From Bacteroidaceae bacterium (GTDB taxonomy: Bacteria; Bacteroidota; Bacteroidia; Bacteroidales; Bacteroidaceae), in assembly GCA_017557635.1 (NCBI GenBank), contig JAFYYH010000020.1:124001-188000 (forward strand): 64,000 nucleotides of DNA, in the 5' to 3' direction. Of this stretch, positions 1-8,138 are shown piece after piece (the stretch's first letter is position 1; every line of letters starts with the position of its first letter). The position numbers and the translations under genes were made by a program. Below the pieces are notes generated by a model that did not search any database, was not told where the DNA came from, and was given only the letters and a program-made list of their open reading frames with translations.

Positions 1-44
1 AACGGTATTACGAAATCGTTATAGGGATATGCGTGTATCTTCAT
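1..44 (-). CDS. Partial CDS, start of the next gene in the Hdr-like operon
   Basis: An ATG at 44-42 opens a frame that stays open to the window edge and reads MKIHAYPYNDFVIP. It begins 6 bp after the stop of the preceding HdrC-like gene on the same strand, so it is probably the next gene of that operon. In related operons this place is often held by an HdrB- or HdrA-like subunit, but 14 residues are too few to identify it. The existence of a gene here is inferred from spacing and the open frame. Confidence 0.45.
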   Translation of the reverse strand, partial: MKIHAYPYNDFVIP

Positions 45-50
45 GGCGGC

Positions 51-383
51 TTATTTTGTCTCGTCAAGGATCTGACGCATATTGATAATCAGTGACCTGA
101 GGTTTACTCCGCGCGGGCAGACCAGTGTGCATTTTCCGCAGAGCATGCACTTCTTGAGTTCCTGATCCAGGCCCTCATACTCACCGCGGCGGAATGATGT
201 GTGTATGCGGCGTATGCTGAACTCGGTATACTGGCGTGCAGAGCATGTGGCACTGCAGCATCCGCACTGGAAACAGCGCTTGAAAGAGGGGACGCGGTCC
301 AGTAACATGTTGTAACGCTGCAGTGAGACCTTATCCATGTTCTCCGAGCGGGGAGTCTTTATGGCGAATCCGAATTTATTCAT
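51..383 (-). CDS. HdrC-like 4Fe-4S dicluster protein (small subunit)
   Basis: A 110-residue iron-sulfur protein with two cysteine clusters: CFQCGCCSATC near residues 37-47 and CMLCGKCTLVCPRG near 79-92. This is the layout of the HdrC family (heterodisulfide reductase subunit C-like), whose two 4Fe-4S clusters pass electrons between a flavin or HdrA-type partner and a catalytic HdrB-type subunit. Bacteroidota are not methanogens, so heterodisulfide is unlikely to be the substrate; a soluble electron-transfer complex is the cautious reading. Its ATG (383-381) lies inside the end of the upstream HdrC-like gene, an 8-bp overlap that implies translational coupling. The physiological partner is not visible. 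Confidence 0.8.
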   Translation of the reverse strand: MNKFGFAIKTPRSENMDKVSLQRYNMLLDRVPSFKRCFQCGCCSATCSARQYTEFSIRRIHTSFRRGEYEGLDQELKKCMLCGKCTLVCPRGVNLRSLIINMRQILDETK

Positions 384-993
384 CGTGCGGGCCGTTTAGA
401 ATTGTGTCGTGGAAATCCATGCCTCCGGTCACACGGAATATGTTACGGAGTTCCTCCATTGTCTCGGGGTTGATGGTGCGCAGTGCGCCTGCACCCTCAC
501 CGTGGTAGTTGGCACCGAATTTGGGAGCAACCACCTTTATATTCTTTATATACCACTCCCAGACTGGGCCCTGTTCAGGGTGTTTCTCTGGGAATACTAC
601 ATCGGGATGAACACAATATCCTATATTCAGGATGTTGTTGCCTATTGCACCCATAAGGTCAACTTGCTGGCGGCCCATGTGGCTCTCCTTGTAGTAACCC
701 ATATCCTGGGATACCTTTCTAAGTATGTTGATAACGGCACCGGGCACGTTGCCGCGCGGGCAACGGGGCTTGCATGACATGCACTGTCCGCAGTACCAGA
801 TGGTATCGGAACGCAGCAGTTTCTCCACCTGTTCCTCATCACCTCGCTGGACGGTGTCGCAGATGCGGCGGGGGTCATAGTCATAGAACTCGGCTGCCGG
901 GCAGATGGCGGTACAGATACCGCAGTTCATGCATGCCTTGAGTGAGTCCTCATATCTGACATCGGACTTGATAATATCTATAAGATTTCCCAT
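376..993 (-). CDS. HdrC-like 4Fe-4S dicluster protein (large paralogue)
   Basis: A 205-residue protein with two ferredoxin-type motifs in the N-terminal half: CMNCGICTAICPA near residue 21 and CGQCMSCKPRCPRG near residue 68, the second having a CxxC...CxxxCP spacing typical of HdrC. The C-terminal 120 residues, rich in aromatic and histidine residues, contain no cluster motif I recognise. The ATG at 993 is preferred over an in-frame TTG two codons upstream. It overlaps the next HdrC-like gene by 8 bp, so two HdrC-type subunits are made together. A TAnnTTTG promoter lies about 30-40 bp upstream. Function beyond cytoplasmic electron transfer is inference. Confidence 0.8.
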   Translation of the reverse strand: MGNLIDIIKSDVRYEDSLKACMNCGICTAICPAAEFYDYDPRRICDTVQRGDEEQVEKLLRSDTIWYCGQCMSCKPRCPRGNVPGAVINILRKVSQDMGYYKESHMGRQQVDLMGAIGNNILNIGYCVHPDVVFPEKHPEQGPVWEWYIKNIKVVAPKFGANYHGEGAGALRTINPETMEELRNIFRVTGGMDFHDTILNGPHDE

Positions 994-1024
994 AAGCAAA
1001 AAGCAAATCCTTGATAGGTGATTT

Positions 1025-1056
1025 CAAAGATAGGAGGTTATCGTAAACAACGTCAA
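1025..1056 (-). promoter_or_regulatory. Bacteroidota-type promoter for the HdrC-like operon
   Basis: Read on the minus strand, 1032-1025 is TATCTTTG, an exact match to the -7 box TAnnTTTG. TTG triplets at 1056-1054 and 1050-1048 sit at the spacing expected for the -33 box. The start codon is at 993. Call made by eye. Confidence 0.5.
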
Positions 1057-1104
1057 TAGGTTAGTCAATTATTGACGAATTGTTACAAACTCGTTTACGA
1101 ATTA

Positions 1105-2184
1105 TTACTTATCGAACTTCTTGCGGTTCATCTTCATGGCGCGGAACAGCAGCTTGGACAGCGGTTTCTCGCGGTTGCGGTAGAGCAGGTTGATGTACCA
1201 GCCAAGCTTCTTTGCCACTGATATGCGGTAGGTCTCTACGAACTCGATCAGGGTTCCGTCATTGTCCTCGATGTATGTGAATCGGCCCGATGCATCACCC
1301 ATTGCGAACTGCTTGCCGTCGGGGCAGCTGTCAACGGTGAAGGGGTATCCGTGGTCGGCGCACCACTTGCCAAGGGCGTCCATGTTTGTTACGTCAAAGC
1401 ATATCTGGATGAATCCGGGATCGCCCCAGTATCGGCCCTCAAAGATCTTGCGGGGCTCGCGGTCACGGGCCTGTACCAGCTCGATGTAACCGGTGGGGAA
1501 TATGGGAGCGAACGCACCCTTGTTAGGCTTGGGGCACTTGAGCAGCGTGCGGCGGAACTCACCGTCACCGCCGGCCAGGGGCTTGAGGTCGTCAAAGTGA
1601 CCGTATTCGTTGTAGATTACCTGGTTGTAGCCAAGAATATCGGAATAGACGGTGCGGGCCTTGTCCATATCGGTCACGCCTATCATGCAACCTATCATTC
1701 CGCCGAACTCCTTGCCCTCGTCAAGCAGCAGGTATTCATCCTCTACGGCCTGGAACCAGTTACCTTCAAGGTCGGTGATGTAGAATGTCTGCTTGCCGTC
1801 GGGACCGGTTACGATGGGGCTTACCTTGTCCCAACGCTCGGAGGCAAATTTGTGGGCGCTTTCCACATTGCGGCACTTTACCTTGGCGCAGAAGATGCCC
1901 AGGTCACCTACCTGAATCTGGAAATCCACGGGTTTGGGCTTGCGCTCGGAGTACTGCCATATCTCGAATCCGCCGCCGCCCTGAAGGTTGATTGCTATTG
2001 CAGCATGACGCTTGCGGGGATGACCGCCGGTGTAGGGGAGCATGCGCTCTGCCACGGTATCGTCCTCGAGGACACGGATGTCCACGCCGAACATATCAAT
2101 GAACCACTTCCATGAGCCGTAAACTGATGTTGTTCCTACACCAATCTGCTGGATTCCAGTTATGAAAAAATCGCCGTTTTGCAT
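1105..2184 (-). CDS. Two-domain VOC (glyoxalase/bleomycin-resistance fold) protein
   Basis: A 359-residue protein with two vicinal-oxygen-chelate modules. The first opens with GIQQIGVGTTSVYGSWKWF and the second with GGMIGCMIGVTDMDKARTVY; each is followed by the characteristic beta-strand pattern and an acidic residue near its end (for example DNDGTLIEFVE). Family members are metal-dependent lyases, dioxygenases or epimerases, or binding proteins; the substrate cannot be deduced. The C-terminal 40 residues are basic (KKLGWYINLLYRNREKPLSK) and lie outside the fold. I chose the ATG at 2184 because the upstream extension is Lys/Asn-rich and overlaps the leader and promoter of divergent tatA. Confidence 0.75.
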   Translation of the reverse strand: MQNGDFFITGIQQIGVGTTSVYGSWKWFIDMFGVDIRVLEDDTVAERMLPYTGGHPRKRHAAIAINLQGGGGFEIWQYSERKPKPVDFQIQVGDLGIFCAKVKCRNVESAHKFASERWDKVSPIVTGPDGKQTFYITDLEGNWFQAVEDEYLLLDEGKEFGGMIGCMIGVTDMDKARTVYSDILGYNQVIYNEYGHFDDLKPLAGGDGEFRRTLLKCPKPNKGAFAPIFPTGYIELVQARDREPRKIFEGRYWGDPGFIQICFDVTNMDALGKWCADHGYPFTVDSCPDGKQFAMGDASGRFTYIEDNDGTLIEFVETYRISVAKKLGWYINLLYRNREKPLSKLLFRAMKMNRKKFDK

Positions 2185-2220
2185 ATTCTTGTTTGGTTTA
2201 TTAAGATGCGAATTTACTGC

Positions 2221-2257
2221 TTTTTTGCGGCTTTTCCAATGTGTTGTATTATATTTG
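2221..2257 (+). promoter_or_regulatory. Promoter of tatAC
   Basis: TTTTTTG at 2221-2227 and TATATTTG at 2250-2257 form a -33/-7 pair of the Bacteroidota primary sigma factor type. The tatA ATG is at 2283. Confidence 0.6.
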
Positions 2258-2282
2258 TACATCACTAATCAAAACCTACAAA

Positions 2283-2480
2283 ATGAATAACTTGCTTATA
2301 TTCGGTTTAGGTACCGGCGAGATAATTCTTATCGTCCTGGCTTTTCTGCTTCTGTTTGGCGCCAAGCGCATTCCCGAGCTGATGAAGAGCATGGGTAAGG
2401 GCGTCAAGAACTTCAAGGAGGGCATGAAGGAAGTTGAGAAAGAAATCAACACTCCTGATGAACCAACTACCAAGGAATGA
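2283..2480 (+). CDS. tatA: Sec-independent protein translocase subunit TatA
   Basis: A 65-residue TatA/E-type protein: a short N-terminus, one membrane helix (residues about 8-22, LGTGEIILIVLAFLLLFGAK), the FGAKRIPEL hinge typical of the family, then an amphipathic Lys/Glu-rich helix and a charged tail. It forms the size-variable pore of the twin-arginine export system for folded proteins. The ATG at 2283 is chosen; a start at 2241 would lie upstream of the -7 box. tatC follows 7 bp later. No tatB is present, consistent with the minimal TatAC systems of this phylum. Confidence 0.93.
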   Translation: MNNLLIFGLGTGEIILIVLAFLLLFGAKRIPELMKSMGKGVKNFKEGMKEVEKEINTPDEPTTKE

Positions 2481-2487
2481 CAAACCA

Positions 2488-3246
2488 ATGACATTCTGGG
2501 ACCATCTGGAGGCCCTCAGAAGCGTTATTTTGAAAATCCTCGCCGCTGCAATGGCGGGGTTTATCATTGCCTTTTGTTTAAAGCAGCCGCTCTTTAATCT
2601 GATCCTTGCACCCAGCAGTCCCGACTTTATCCTGTACAGATGGATATCGGACGTAGCCGGAATGATGGGGGCCGATGCCTCCGCACTGCGTGACTTCAAT
2701 GTCGATCTGTTCAGCACCACGCTGACCGCCCAGTTCATGATCCACATGAAAATGGCGTTCTACTTCAGTCTGGTGGTCATAATGCCTTATTCGCTGTACT
2801 TGCTTTTCGGTTTTGTGTCACCGGCGCTTTATCAGAACGAGCGCAGCAGCACAACCAAGGTGGTGGTATGGTCATACATCCTTTTCATGACAGGAATCGT
2901 ACTGGACTACCTTGTTATCTTTCCGTTGGCATTCCGCTTCCTGGGCACCTACCAGGTAAGTGAATCCATTCCCAACGTCATTACCTTAGAGTCTTACACA
3001 GACCTGCTGATTACCCTGACTTTGCTGATGGGAATTCTGTTTGAACTGCCCATCCTGGCCTGGTTCTTGGGTAAACTCGGCATAGTAAACGCAGCGTTCA
3101 TGAAGAAATACCGCCGTCACGCCGTCCTGGTAATCCTCATCATCGCCGCCATCATAACCCCCACAACAGACGTTTTCACTCTGTCAATCGTAACATTACC
3201 CATATACCTCCTATACGAACTGAGCATCGCTATCGTACCGAAGTAA
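2488..3246 (+). CDS. tatC: Sec-independent protein translocase subunit TatC
   Basis: A 252-residue, six-helix membrane protein with the family N-terminus MTFWDHLEALR, including the acidic residue of the twin-arginine recognition site, and the conserved FGFVSPALYQNER cytoplasmic loop. The C-terminal helices are hydrophobic (ILFELPILAWFLGKLG; VLVILIIAAIITP). It is the signal-peptide receptor of the Tat translocase. An upstream in-frame ATG inside tatA would add nonconserved residues, so 2488 is preferred. It forms an operon with tatA. Confidence 0.93.
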   Translation: MTFWDHLEALRSVILKILAAAMAGFIIAFCLKQPLFNLILAPSSPDFILYRWISDVAGMMGADASALRDFNVDLFSTTLTAQFMIHMKMAFYFSLVVIMPYSLYLLFGFVSPALYQNERSSTTKVVVWSYILFMTGIVLDYLVIFPLAFRFLGTYQVSESIPNVITLESYTDLLITLTLLMGILFELPILAWFLGKLGIVNAAFMKKYRRHAVLVILIIAAIITPTTDVFTLSIVTLPIYLLYELSIAIVPK

Positions 3247-3297
3247 AAACTTCTTATTTTTGCGATATAAAAGGACCTAATTATAAACCTATTGTAT

Positions 3298-4194
3298 ATG
3301 AAAAAGTTTTTAGCATGGGCATTAATTGCCCTTCCTGTTCTTGCTGCTTGTGAGAATGAGGATGAACTCAATGACGAAAACGGTACCGCCAGCGTAAGCG
3401 TTGAGGTTTCAATGAAAAGCATAGCTGGAGAATGGTTCGTCAATGAGCCTGAACGGGGTAGGTCAGGAATCGAGACTCTTACCATTCAGGAGAACGGCTC
3501 ATTCGTTCTGGAGATTGAGAACTCATATGTGGATCCGACCCTTCAAACTCTGATAGTAAATAACTTCAAACATGTAGAGGGCACATTTGAACTGGACGGT
3601 ACTATATTGAGAGGTACTGTAAGCAAGGCTCAATCCAAATACGCTGTATGGGAACAAGGCCGCTATGTGGGATTGTCAGATTGGGAGGAAGACACTCATG
3701 AACTCCCCGACAATGCCGAGGTTGTTCTGGTTCGCAGCGGTTCAGTTATGTTGCTGAGATCGGAATTCGGTACGGTTATGTATTTCAAGAAAGGCGTACA
3801 ACTGCCCAACGATATATCTGAACTCCAGGGCATATGGTTCAGCTTTGAAGCCTATAAGGCAGGTGATGAGAAAGTCAACATTGCAATAAAAATGAATGGT
3901 GACAACATAGATGTTATTGTAGAACCGTGGGCTCAGCGTTTCATCTGCAAATACACATACAAGGACGGCATCATTGCAAGTTTCGGCGAGGTTACATTCC
4001 GTACCCTGTGGCGTGAGGATGGCTGCGATGATTTTGACTATGATGATCCCTGGGCTGCAGCGTGGCATCCCACTTATGATCCCCAGCAGTACACCGGTAA
4101 CCTGACCGACGGATTCTCATTCCCGTTCGTAGTTGACGGAAGCAAAGCCTACAGCATGTTCGTCGGAAACTCTCCTGTCTTCATCAAACAGTGA
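3298..4194 (+). CDS. Hypothetical lipoprotein, paralogue of the lipoprotein at 60.9-61.8 kb
   Basis: A 298-residue exported lipoprotein. The signal peptide MKKFLAWALIALPVLAAC ends in a lipobox (LAAC), followed by an acidic spacer (ENEDELNDE). The body has two similar parts: one around AGEWFVNEPE, which continues with an ENGSFVLEIENS strand, and one around LQGIWFSFEAYKAG, which continues with YTYKDGI. The protein at 60927-61835 shares this architecture (AGDWNITL; YFKKG; LQGTWYS; YTYKDGI), so the two are paralogues. This resembles lipocalin-like or DUF families of Bacteroidales surface lipoproteins; I cannot name it. Its TGA stop lies inside the 120-bp palindromic element. A possible -7 box (TATTTTTG) is at 3255-3262. 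Confidence 0.75.
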   Translation: MKKFLAWALIALPVLAACENEDELNDENGTASVSVEVSMKSIAGEWFVNEPERGRSGIETLTIQENGSFVLEIENSYVDPTLQTLIVNNFKHVEGTFELDGTILRGTVSKAQSKYAVWEQGRYVGLSDWEEDTHELPDNAEVVLVRSGSVMLLRSEFGTVMYFKKGVQLPNDISELQGIWFSFEAYKAGDEKVNIAIKMNGDNIDVIVEPWAQRFICKYTYKDGIIASFGEVTFRTLWREDGCDDFDYDDPWAAAWHPTYDPQQYTGNLTDGFSFPFVVDGSKAYSMFVGNSPVFIKQ

Positions 4195-4310
4195 CAAAGG
4201 GGACGGTTCCGTTTGGCACGTCTGCAGAAAGCAAAAATCCCATCTGAGCATATTGTAGCGCAGATGGGATTCTTTTTTTGCGTGCCAAACGGAACCGTCC
4301 CCTTTGTCAC
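4191..4310. repeat. 120-bp palindromic element, copy A, with terminator core
   Basis: Perfect 30-bp inverted terminal repeats at 4191-4220 and 4281-4310 begin GTGACAAAGGGGACGGTTCC. The 60-bp interior holds a second hairpin whose arms contain AATCCCATCTG and CAGATGGGATT, followed by a T-run on the plus strand, with T-rich sequence also on the minus strand, so it can act as a bidirectional terminator. The element separates two convergent genes, and its first bases provide the TGA of the upstream lipoprotein gene. A second copy with an identical length of 120 bp and identical ends, but inverted interior, lies at 54771-54890. Confidence 0.9.
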
Positions 4311-4314
4311 CTTG

Positions 4315-6096
4315 TCACTTCTCGATCCAGCCGATGACTTCGCCTTTGGTGACGAGTGAGCCGTGCTCTTTTTCGACGGCTGCGAGGTGGCAGTCGTAGG
4401 GTGCGACAGCGTTGTCGATGAATGAGTTGCCGTTGGCCTGAATGCCGACCATCCAGTCACCCTTCTTGTACTGCTTGCCGAATGGAGGATTGGTTGACTG
4501 ATCCATGTAGTCCAGATCCCAGATTACGCGACCGCTTACAGCTGCCTCGATGGGCTCGGCATCCGGATGCAGGATAGCGCGCTTGTCGGCTGCGGTGAAG
4601 TGCTTGACGGGTGCACCAGCGGTGCCGGCCTGTGCCTTCTCCATACGCTCCATAAGATCCTTGTTGAACTGATCCTTGGCCTGACCGCTCTTGTACTCGC
4701 GGTACTGCTTCTCATGCATTGCGAACTCAAAGAGCTCCTCATCGTCCTGACCACGGTCCCAACCATTCTCCTTCATCTCCTTCTCAAAGCGCGGGAGTTC
4801 GTTGGGGTAGAGTACCTGAGGATCATCGGTATAGAACTCGAATCCCTTCTCCTTGGCGATCTCGACAATCTCGGGAGCCAACTGGCCGGGCAGCTTACCT
4901 GACTTACCCAGTACCATGCCCCACATAGCGGGATCCATACGGGTGAAAGGCTTCTCGTCCATTGACTTGGAGTAGAGGTTCATAAGTGCTGCGTTCTTTA
5001 CATACTGGCTGAACGGGGTAACCAGACAGGGAGTTCCGAGCATCGGCCAAATACGCTGTACCTCGTCAAAGAGCTCAACAAGCAGCTCATCCTCTGAGAG
5101 CTCCTTCTCACCCTTCTTCTTGAGGTTGGCATTGATGGCGGCGTGCATACCCTTGAGGTCAGCCATAAGTGAACCCATCATACCGCCGGGCAGGCCGCAA
5201 CCTACCAGCAGTGAACTCATCAGTGAGTTCTTGGGATCGATCCAGTAACCCAGGAAGTCATCCATGAAGCTCTGAGTCAGTGAGCGTGCCTCCATGTAAG
5301 CCTTCATGTTGATGTCCTTAACCAGGAATCCGGCATCCTTAAGCATAGCCTGAATGGTTATTACGTCGGGATGAACCTTACCCCATGACAGGGGCTCCAT
5401 GGCTACGTCCAGAACGTCACCGCCGGCCTTGGCAACCTCAAGCATTGAGGCAACTGCGAAACCGGGGCCGTTGTGGCCGTGGTACTGTATGATGATATCG
5501 GGATGTTTCTCCTTGATGGCGCGAACAATGGTGCCCAGCATTGCAGGACGGCCGATACCAGCCATATCCTTAAGGCAGATCTCCTGTGCGCCGCCCTCGA
5601 TGAGCTGCTCAGCCAGGTTGATGTAGTACTCGGCATTGTGTACCTTAGAGTAGGTGATACACATGGTTGCCTGAGCGGTCATGCCGGCTTCCTTGGCCCA
5701 CTTGATTGAGGGGATGATGTTACGCGGATCATTCAGACCGCAGAATATACGTGTGATGTCAACACCCTGAGCGTGTTTTACCTTATACATGAGCTGACGT
5801 ACATCGGCCGGAACAGGGTTCATGCGCAATGCGTTCAGACCACGGTCAAGCATGTGGGTCTTGATTCCTACTTCATTGAAAGGCTTTGTGAATGTACGAA
5901 CTGCCTGGTTGGGGTTCTCTCCGTAGAGGAGGTTAACCTGCTCCATGGCACCGCCGTTAGTCTCAACGCGGTCAAAGCAGCCCATATCGATAATTACCGG
6001 AGCAATTTTGGCCAGCTGATCTTTACGTGGTACATACTTGCCTGATGACTGCCACATGTCACGGTAAACAAGACTGAATTGGATCTCTTTTTTCAT
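4315..6096 (-). CDS. Pyruvate/oxaloacetate carboxyltransferase (OadA/PycB-like) with degenerate biotinyl domain
   Basis: A 593-residue protein. The N-terminal 300 residues are the conserved carboxyltransferase barrel: FSLVYRDMWQSS near the start, the ICLKDMAGIGRP motif holding the active-site lysine, and a metal-binding HGH in IQYHGHNGPG. A conserved middle domain follows. The last 85 residues align with a biotinyl/lipoyl domain, but where family members have AMKM the sequence reads GIQANGNSFIDN, so the biotin-acceptor lysine is absent. It may work with a separate biotin carrier or have changed role. It starts 21 bp after the SDR gene of the sulfonolipid-type operon and may be cotranscribed. 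Confidence 0.85.
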   Translation of the reverse strand: MKKEIQFSLVYRDMWQSSGKYVPRKDQLAKIAPVIIDMGCFDRVETNGGAMEQVNLLYGENPNQAVRTFTKPFNEVGIKTHMLDRGLNALRMNPVPADVRQLMYKVKHAQGVDITRIFCGLNDPRNIIPSIKWAKEAGMTAQATMCITYSKVHNAEYYINLAEQLIEGGAQEICLKDMAGIGRPAMLGTIVRAIKEKHPDIIIQYHGHNGPGFAVASMLEVAKAGGDVLDVAMEPLSWGKVHPDVITIQAMLKDAGFLVKDINMKAYMEARSLTQSFMDDFLGYWIDPKNSLMSSLLVGCGLPGGMMGSLMADLKGMHAAINANLKKKGEKELSEDELLVELFDEVQRIWPMLGTPCLVTPFSQYVKNAALMNLYSKSMDEKPFTRMDPAMWGMVLGKSGKLPGQLAPEIVEIAKEKGFEFYTDDPQVLYPNELPRFEKEMKENGWDRGQDDEELFEFAMHEKQYREYKSGQAKDQFNKDLMERMEKAQAGTAGAPVKHFTAADKRAILHPDAEPIEAAVSGRVIWDLDYMDQSTNPPFGKQYKKGDWMVGIQANGNSFIDNAVAPYDCHLAAVEKEHGSLVTKGEVIGWIEK

Positions 6097-6117
6097 AGTT
6101 ATATGTGTTTTTGTTAT

Positions 6118-6918
6118 TTACATCGGATTAATGGAACGGGCTATCTTGGCGCAAAGTCCGGGGAAGAAACGCTTGATGTAAACCATCAGGAGCTCCTTTT
6201 TGCCAACCAGTACTTCACGTTTCCTGCGGTATACAGCCTTTACGATCTTGCGTCCGGCCTCCTCGGGGGTGCAACCTCCGGCCTGTCCGGCATCCATCTT
6301 GGAGTGCTGCTTGCCGTCTTTCTCAAGGGCATAGAATGATATGCGGGTCTGAACACGGCCCGGGCAGACGATGGTCACGCGGATGTTATCCTTGTAGTAC
6401 TCGGCCTGAACGGTCTCAAAGAATCCGTACAGGGCGTGCTTGGATGAACTGTAGGCGCAACGCAGCGGGAATCCGAAACGGCCGTTGATGCTGGTTGTCA
6501 CAACCAGTTGTCCGCCTCCGTTCTCTATCATCTTGGGCAGAATGACCTTGGTCATGATAACCGGTGCGAACCAGTTGATGTCCATGACCTTGTTTATTAC
6601 ACGCATCTCGGTGTCACAGGTGGTGCCGCGCTGGCTTATGCCGGCGTTGTTGTAGAACACGTCGATGTGTCCGAACAGTGACCATGCCTTCTCGGCAAGT
6701 TCGGCCACCTGGTCTTTAAGTGAAAGGTCAAAGGGTAGGGGCATTGCCTTGGGTGAGCCCAGTTCCTCGCAGTGGTCGGCAACCTTCGCTAGAAGATCGG
6801 CCTCAAGAGCTGTAAGGATCAGACAGGCTCCCTCACGGGCAAACTCGTACGCGGTTGCCTCACCAATGCCTGATGAAGAACCGGTTATCCAAACGACCTT
6901 ATCTTTAAACTTGTTCAT
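6118..6918 (-). CDS. Short-chain dehydrogenase/reductase, probable 3-oxo sulfonolipid-base reductase
   Basis: A 266-residue classical SDR: the NAD(P)-binding motif TGSSSGIG near residue 14, NNAG at about residue 90, a catalytic Ser in TTSINGRFG and YSSSKHA (Tyr and Lys) near residue 157. The C-terminus has a basic hydrophobic stretch (LLMVYIKRFFPGLCAKIARS) suggestive of membrane association, as in 3-ketosphinganine reductases and DHRS7-like enzymes. ATG 6918 overlaps the TGA of the preceding gene (ATGA), showing coupling. In this operon the likely job is reduction of the 3-keto product of the upstream acyltransferase. That role is inferred from context. Confidence 0.8.
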   Translation of the reverse strand: MNKFKDKVVWITGSSSGIGEATAYEFAREGACLILTALEADLLAKVADHCEELGSPKAMPLPFDLSLKDQVAELAEKAWSLFGHIDVFYNNAGISQRGTTCDTEMRVINKVMDINWFAPVIMTKVILPKMIENGGGQLVVTTSINGRFGFPLRCAYSSSKHALYGFFETVQAEYYKDNIRVTIVCPGRVQTRISFYALEKDGKQHSKMDAGQAGGCTPEEAGRKIVKAVYRRKREVLVGKKELLMVYIKRFFPGLCAKIARSINPM

Positions 6919-8138
6919 TTGCAATCGTCTATTGCTTTCTTAAACCAGAGAGCGCGTTCGCAGCCCTCGCCGGTGTTGAGCAGAATCAAATCACCGCTCT
7001 TGAGCTTTTTCTCCTCAAGTGCCTTGAAGAATCCTGCTATACATACCACCGATGCAGGTCCCATGTAAACGCCGGTGGCGTCCTTGACCATACGGCCGTA
7101 ACGCTCCAGACCCTCCTCCTTTACACGCAGGAACGAGCCGCCGCTGTTCTTGACAATGGGGCCGACGAGCGGATACATGCCGGGGGTGCCGGCGGTAAGG
7201 ATGGAGATCTTTGTCTGAGGAACCACAGTGGGGAAGTGCTTGTTCCAGCCCTGCGGGAACTCGTTCTCTATTGCCCATTCCCATGCCTGAACCATCGGAT
7301 CACAGGTGTCCTGCTGAACCAGCAGCATGCGCGGCATGCGGTACTGCGGGTATGCATCGGCTATCTCACGCATTCCCTTCTCGAATGCGATGGGGCTTGT
7401 GCCGCCTGCAACGGCCTGCATGTAGACATCGGGTACCCGGCCCAGCTGGCGCATGCACTCAAAGACAAGTGTCTTCTTGGCCTCTACGCGGATGGGGTCG
7501 ATGTTGCCGGCCGATATCATTACGTTCCGGTTCTTATGGAAATCGGCAGCCTCGGCCTTGGCCTGACCGTAACCGCCCTCAGATACCTGAAGGTTCTGAC
7601 CGGTGGCGCGGATGGCCTGCTGAGTCTCCTGATACATATCGTGCGGAGCAAATACGTCAAACTTGACGCCTGCCTTTGCCAGATAGGTGGCGTAGGCGGT
7701 GGCGGCATTACCTGTCGATGCCAGGCAATACTCCTTTACTCCGTGTTTCTTGAACAGCGTTGCTGCCAGTGATGCGGCTATGTCCTTGAATGTGCCGGAA
7801 CCGCCGTTCAGGTCATTGCGGGCTACCACTACCTTGCAGTCGATTCCGTAGTTGTCCTTTGCGTACTTGCTCAGGAACTCCCACTCCTCAATGGGTACTG
7901 CACCCTCACCGCAGGTTACCTGCTCATCGGCCTCATCAATGGGGAGGAAGGGCAGGTAGTGGTAGAGGTTGTCTACCTTCTGGCCGGGCTTGCAGAGATT
8001 GTCCAAAAGGCGGTAATCGGATGTATAAGTTACCTCTGCGTGGTTGCTTCCGCACTCACACAGCTGGTCCTGGCTGAACCAAGCGGCAAAATCTCCTATA
8101 ACCTTGCCGCACTTCTTGCAGACAAGCTGATATTTCAT
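6915..8138 (-). CDS. Threonine-synthase-like PLP enzyme, probable cysteate synthase
   Basis: A 407-residue fold-type II PLP enzyme. An N-terminal zinc ribbon (Cys7, Cys10, Cys27, Cys29) is followed by a threonine-synthase-like core with the PLP lysine in GGSGTFKD (Lys118), the phosphate-binding LASTGNAATAYA and AVAGGTSP. True threonine synthase would normally sit with other threonine genes. Here the gene lies between an alpha-oxoamine synthase and an SDR with 4-bp overlaps on both sides. Cysteate synthases, made from O-phosphoserine and sulfite in methanogens and in sulfonolipid-producing Bacteroidota (CapA-type), are threonine-synthase relatives, so that is the favoured role. Threonine synthase remains the alternative. 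Confidence 0.7.
   Translation of the reverse strand: MKYQLVCKKCGKVIGDFAAWFSQDQLCECGSNHAEVTYTSDYRLLDNLCKPGQKVDNLYHYLPFLPIDEADEQVTCGEGAVPIEEWEFLSKYAKDNYGIDCKVVVARNDLNGGSGTFKDIAASLAATLFKKHGVKEYCLASTGNAATAYATYLAKAGVKFDVFAPHDMYQETQQAIRATGQNLQVSEGGYGQAKAEAADFHKNRNVMISAGNIDPIRVEAKKTLVFECMRQLGRVPDVYMQAVAGGTSPIAFEKGMREIADAYPQYRMPRMLLVQQDTCDPMVQAWEWAIENEFPQGWNKHFPTVVPQTKISILTAGTPGMYPLVGPIVKNSGGSFLRVKEEGLERYGRMVKDATGVYMGPASVVCIAGFFKALEEKKLKSGDLILLNTGEGCERALWFKKAIDDCK

Noticed and set aside
1351..2115. Long plus-strand open frame opposite the VOC gene
   Set aside because: It is the antisense shadow of a well-supported VOC protein and shows no fold or start signal of its own. The same applies to other long shadows, for example opposite 7236-7772 and 41860-42378.
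6915..8138. Plain threonine synthase
   Set aside because: The fold and PLP motif fit, but the gene is locked by overlaps between an alpha-oxoamine synthase and an SDR, a context that fits cysteate synthase better. Kept as the alternative in the annotation.
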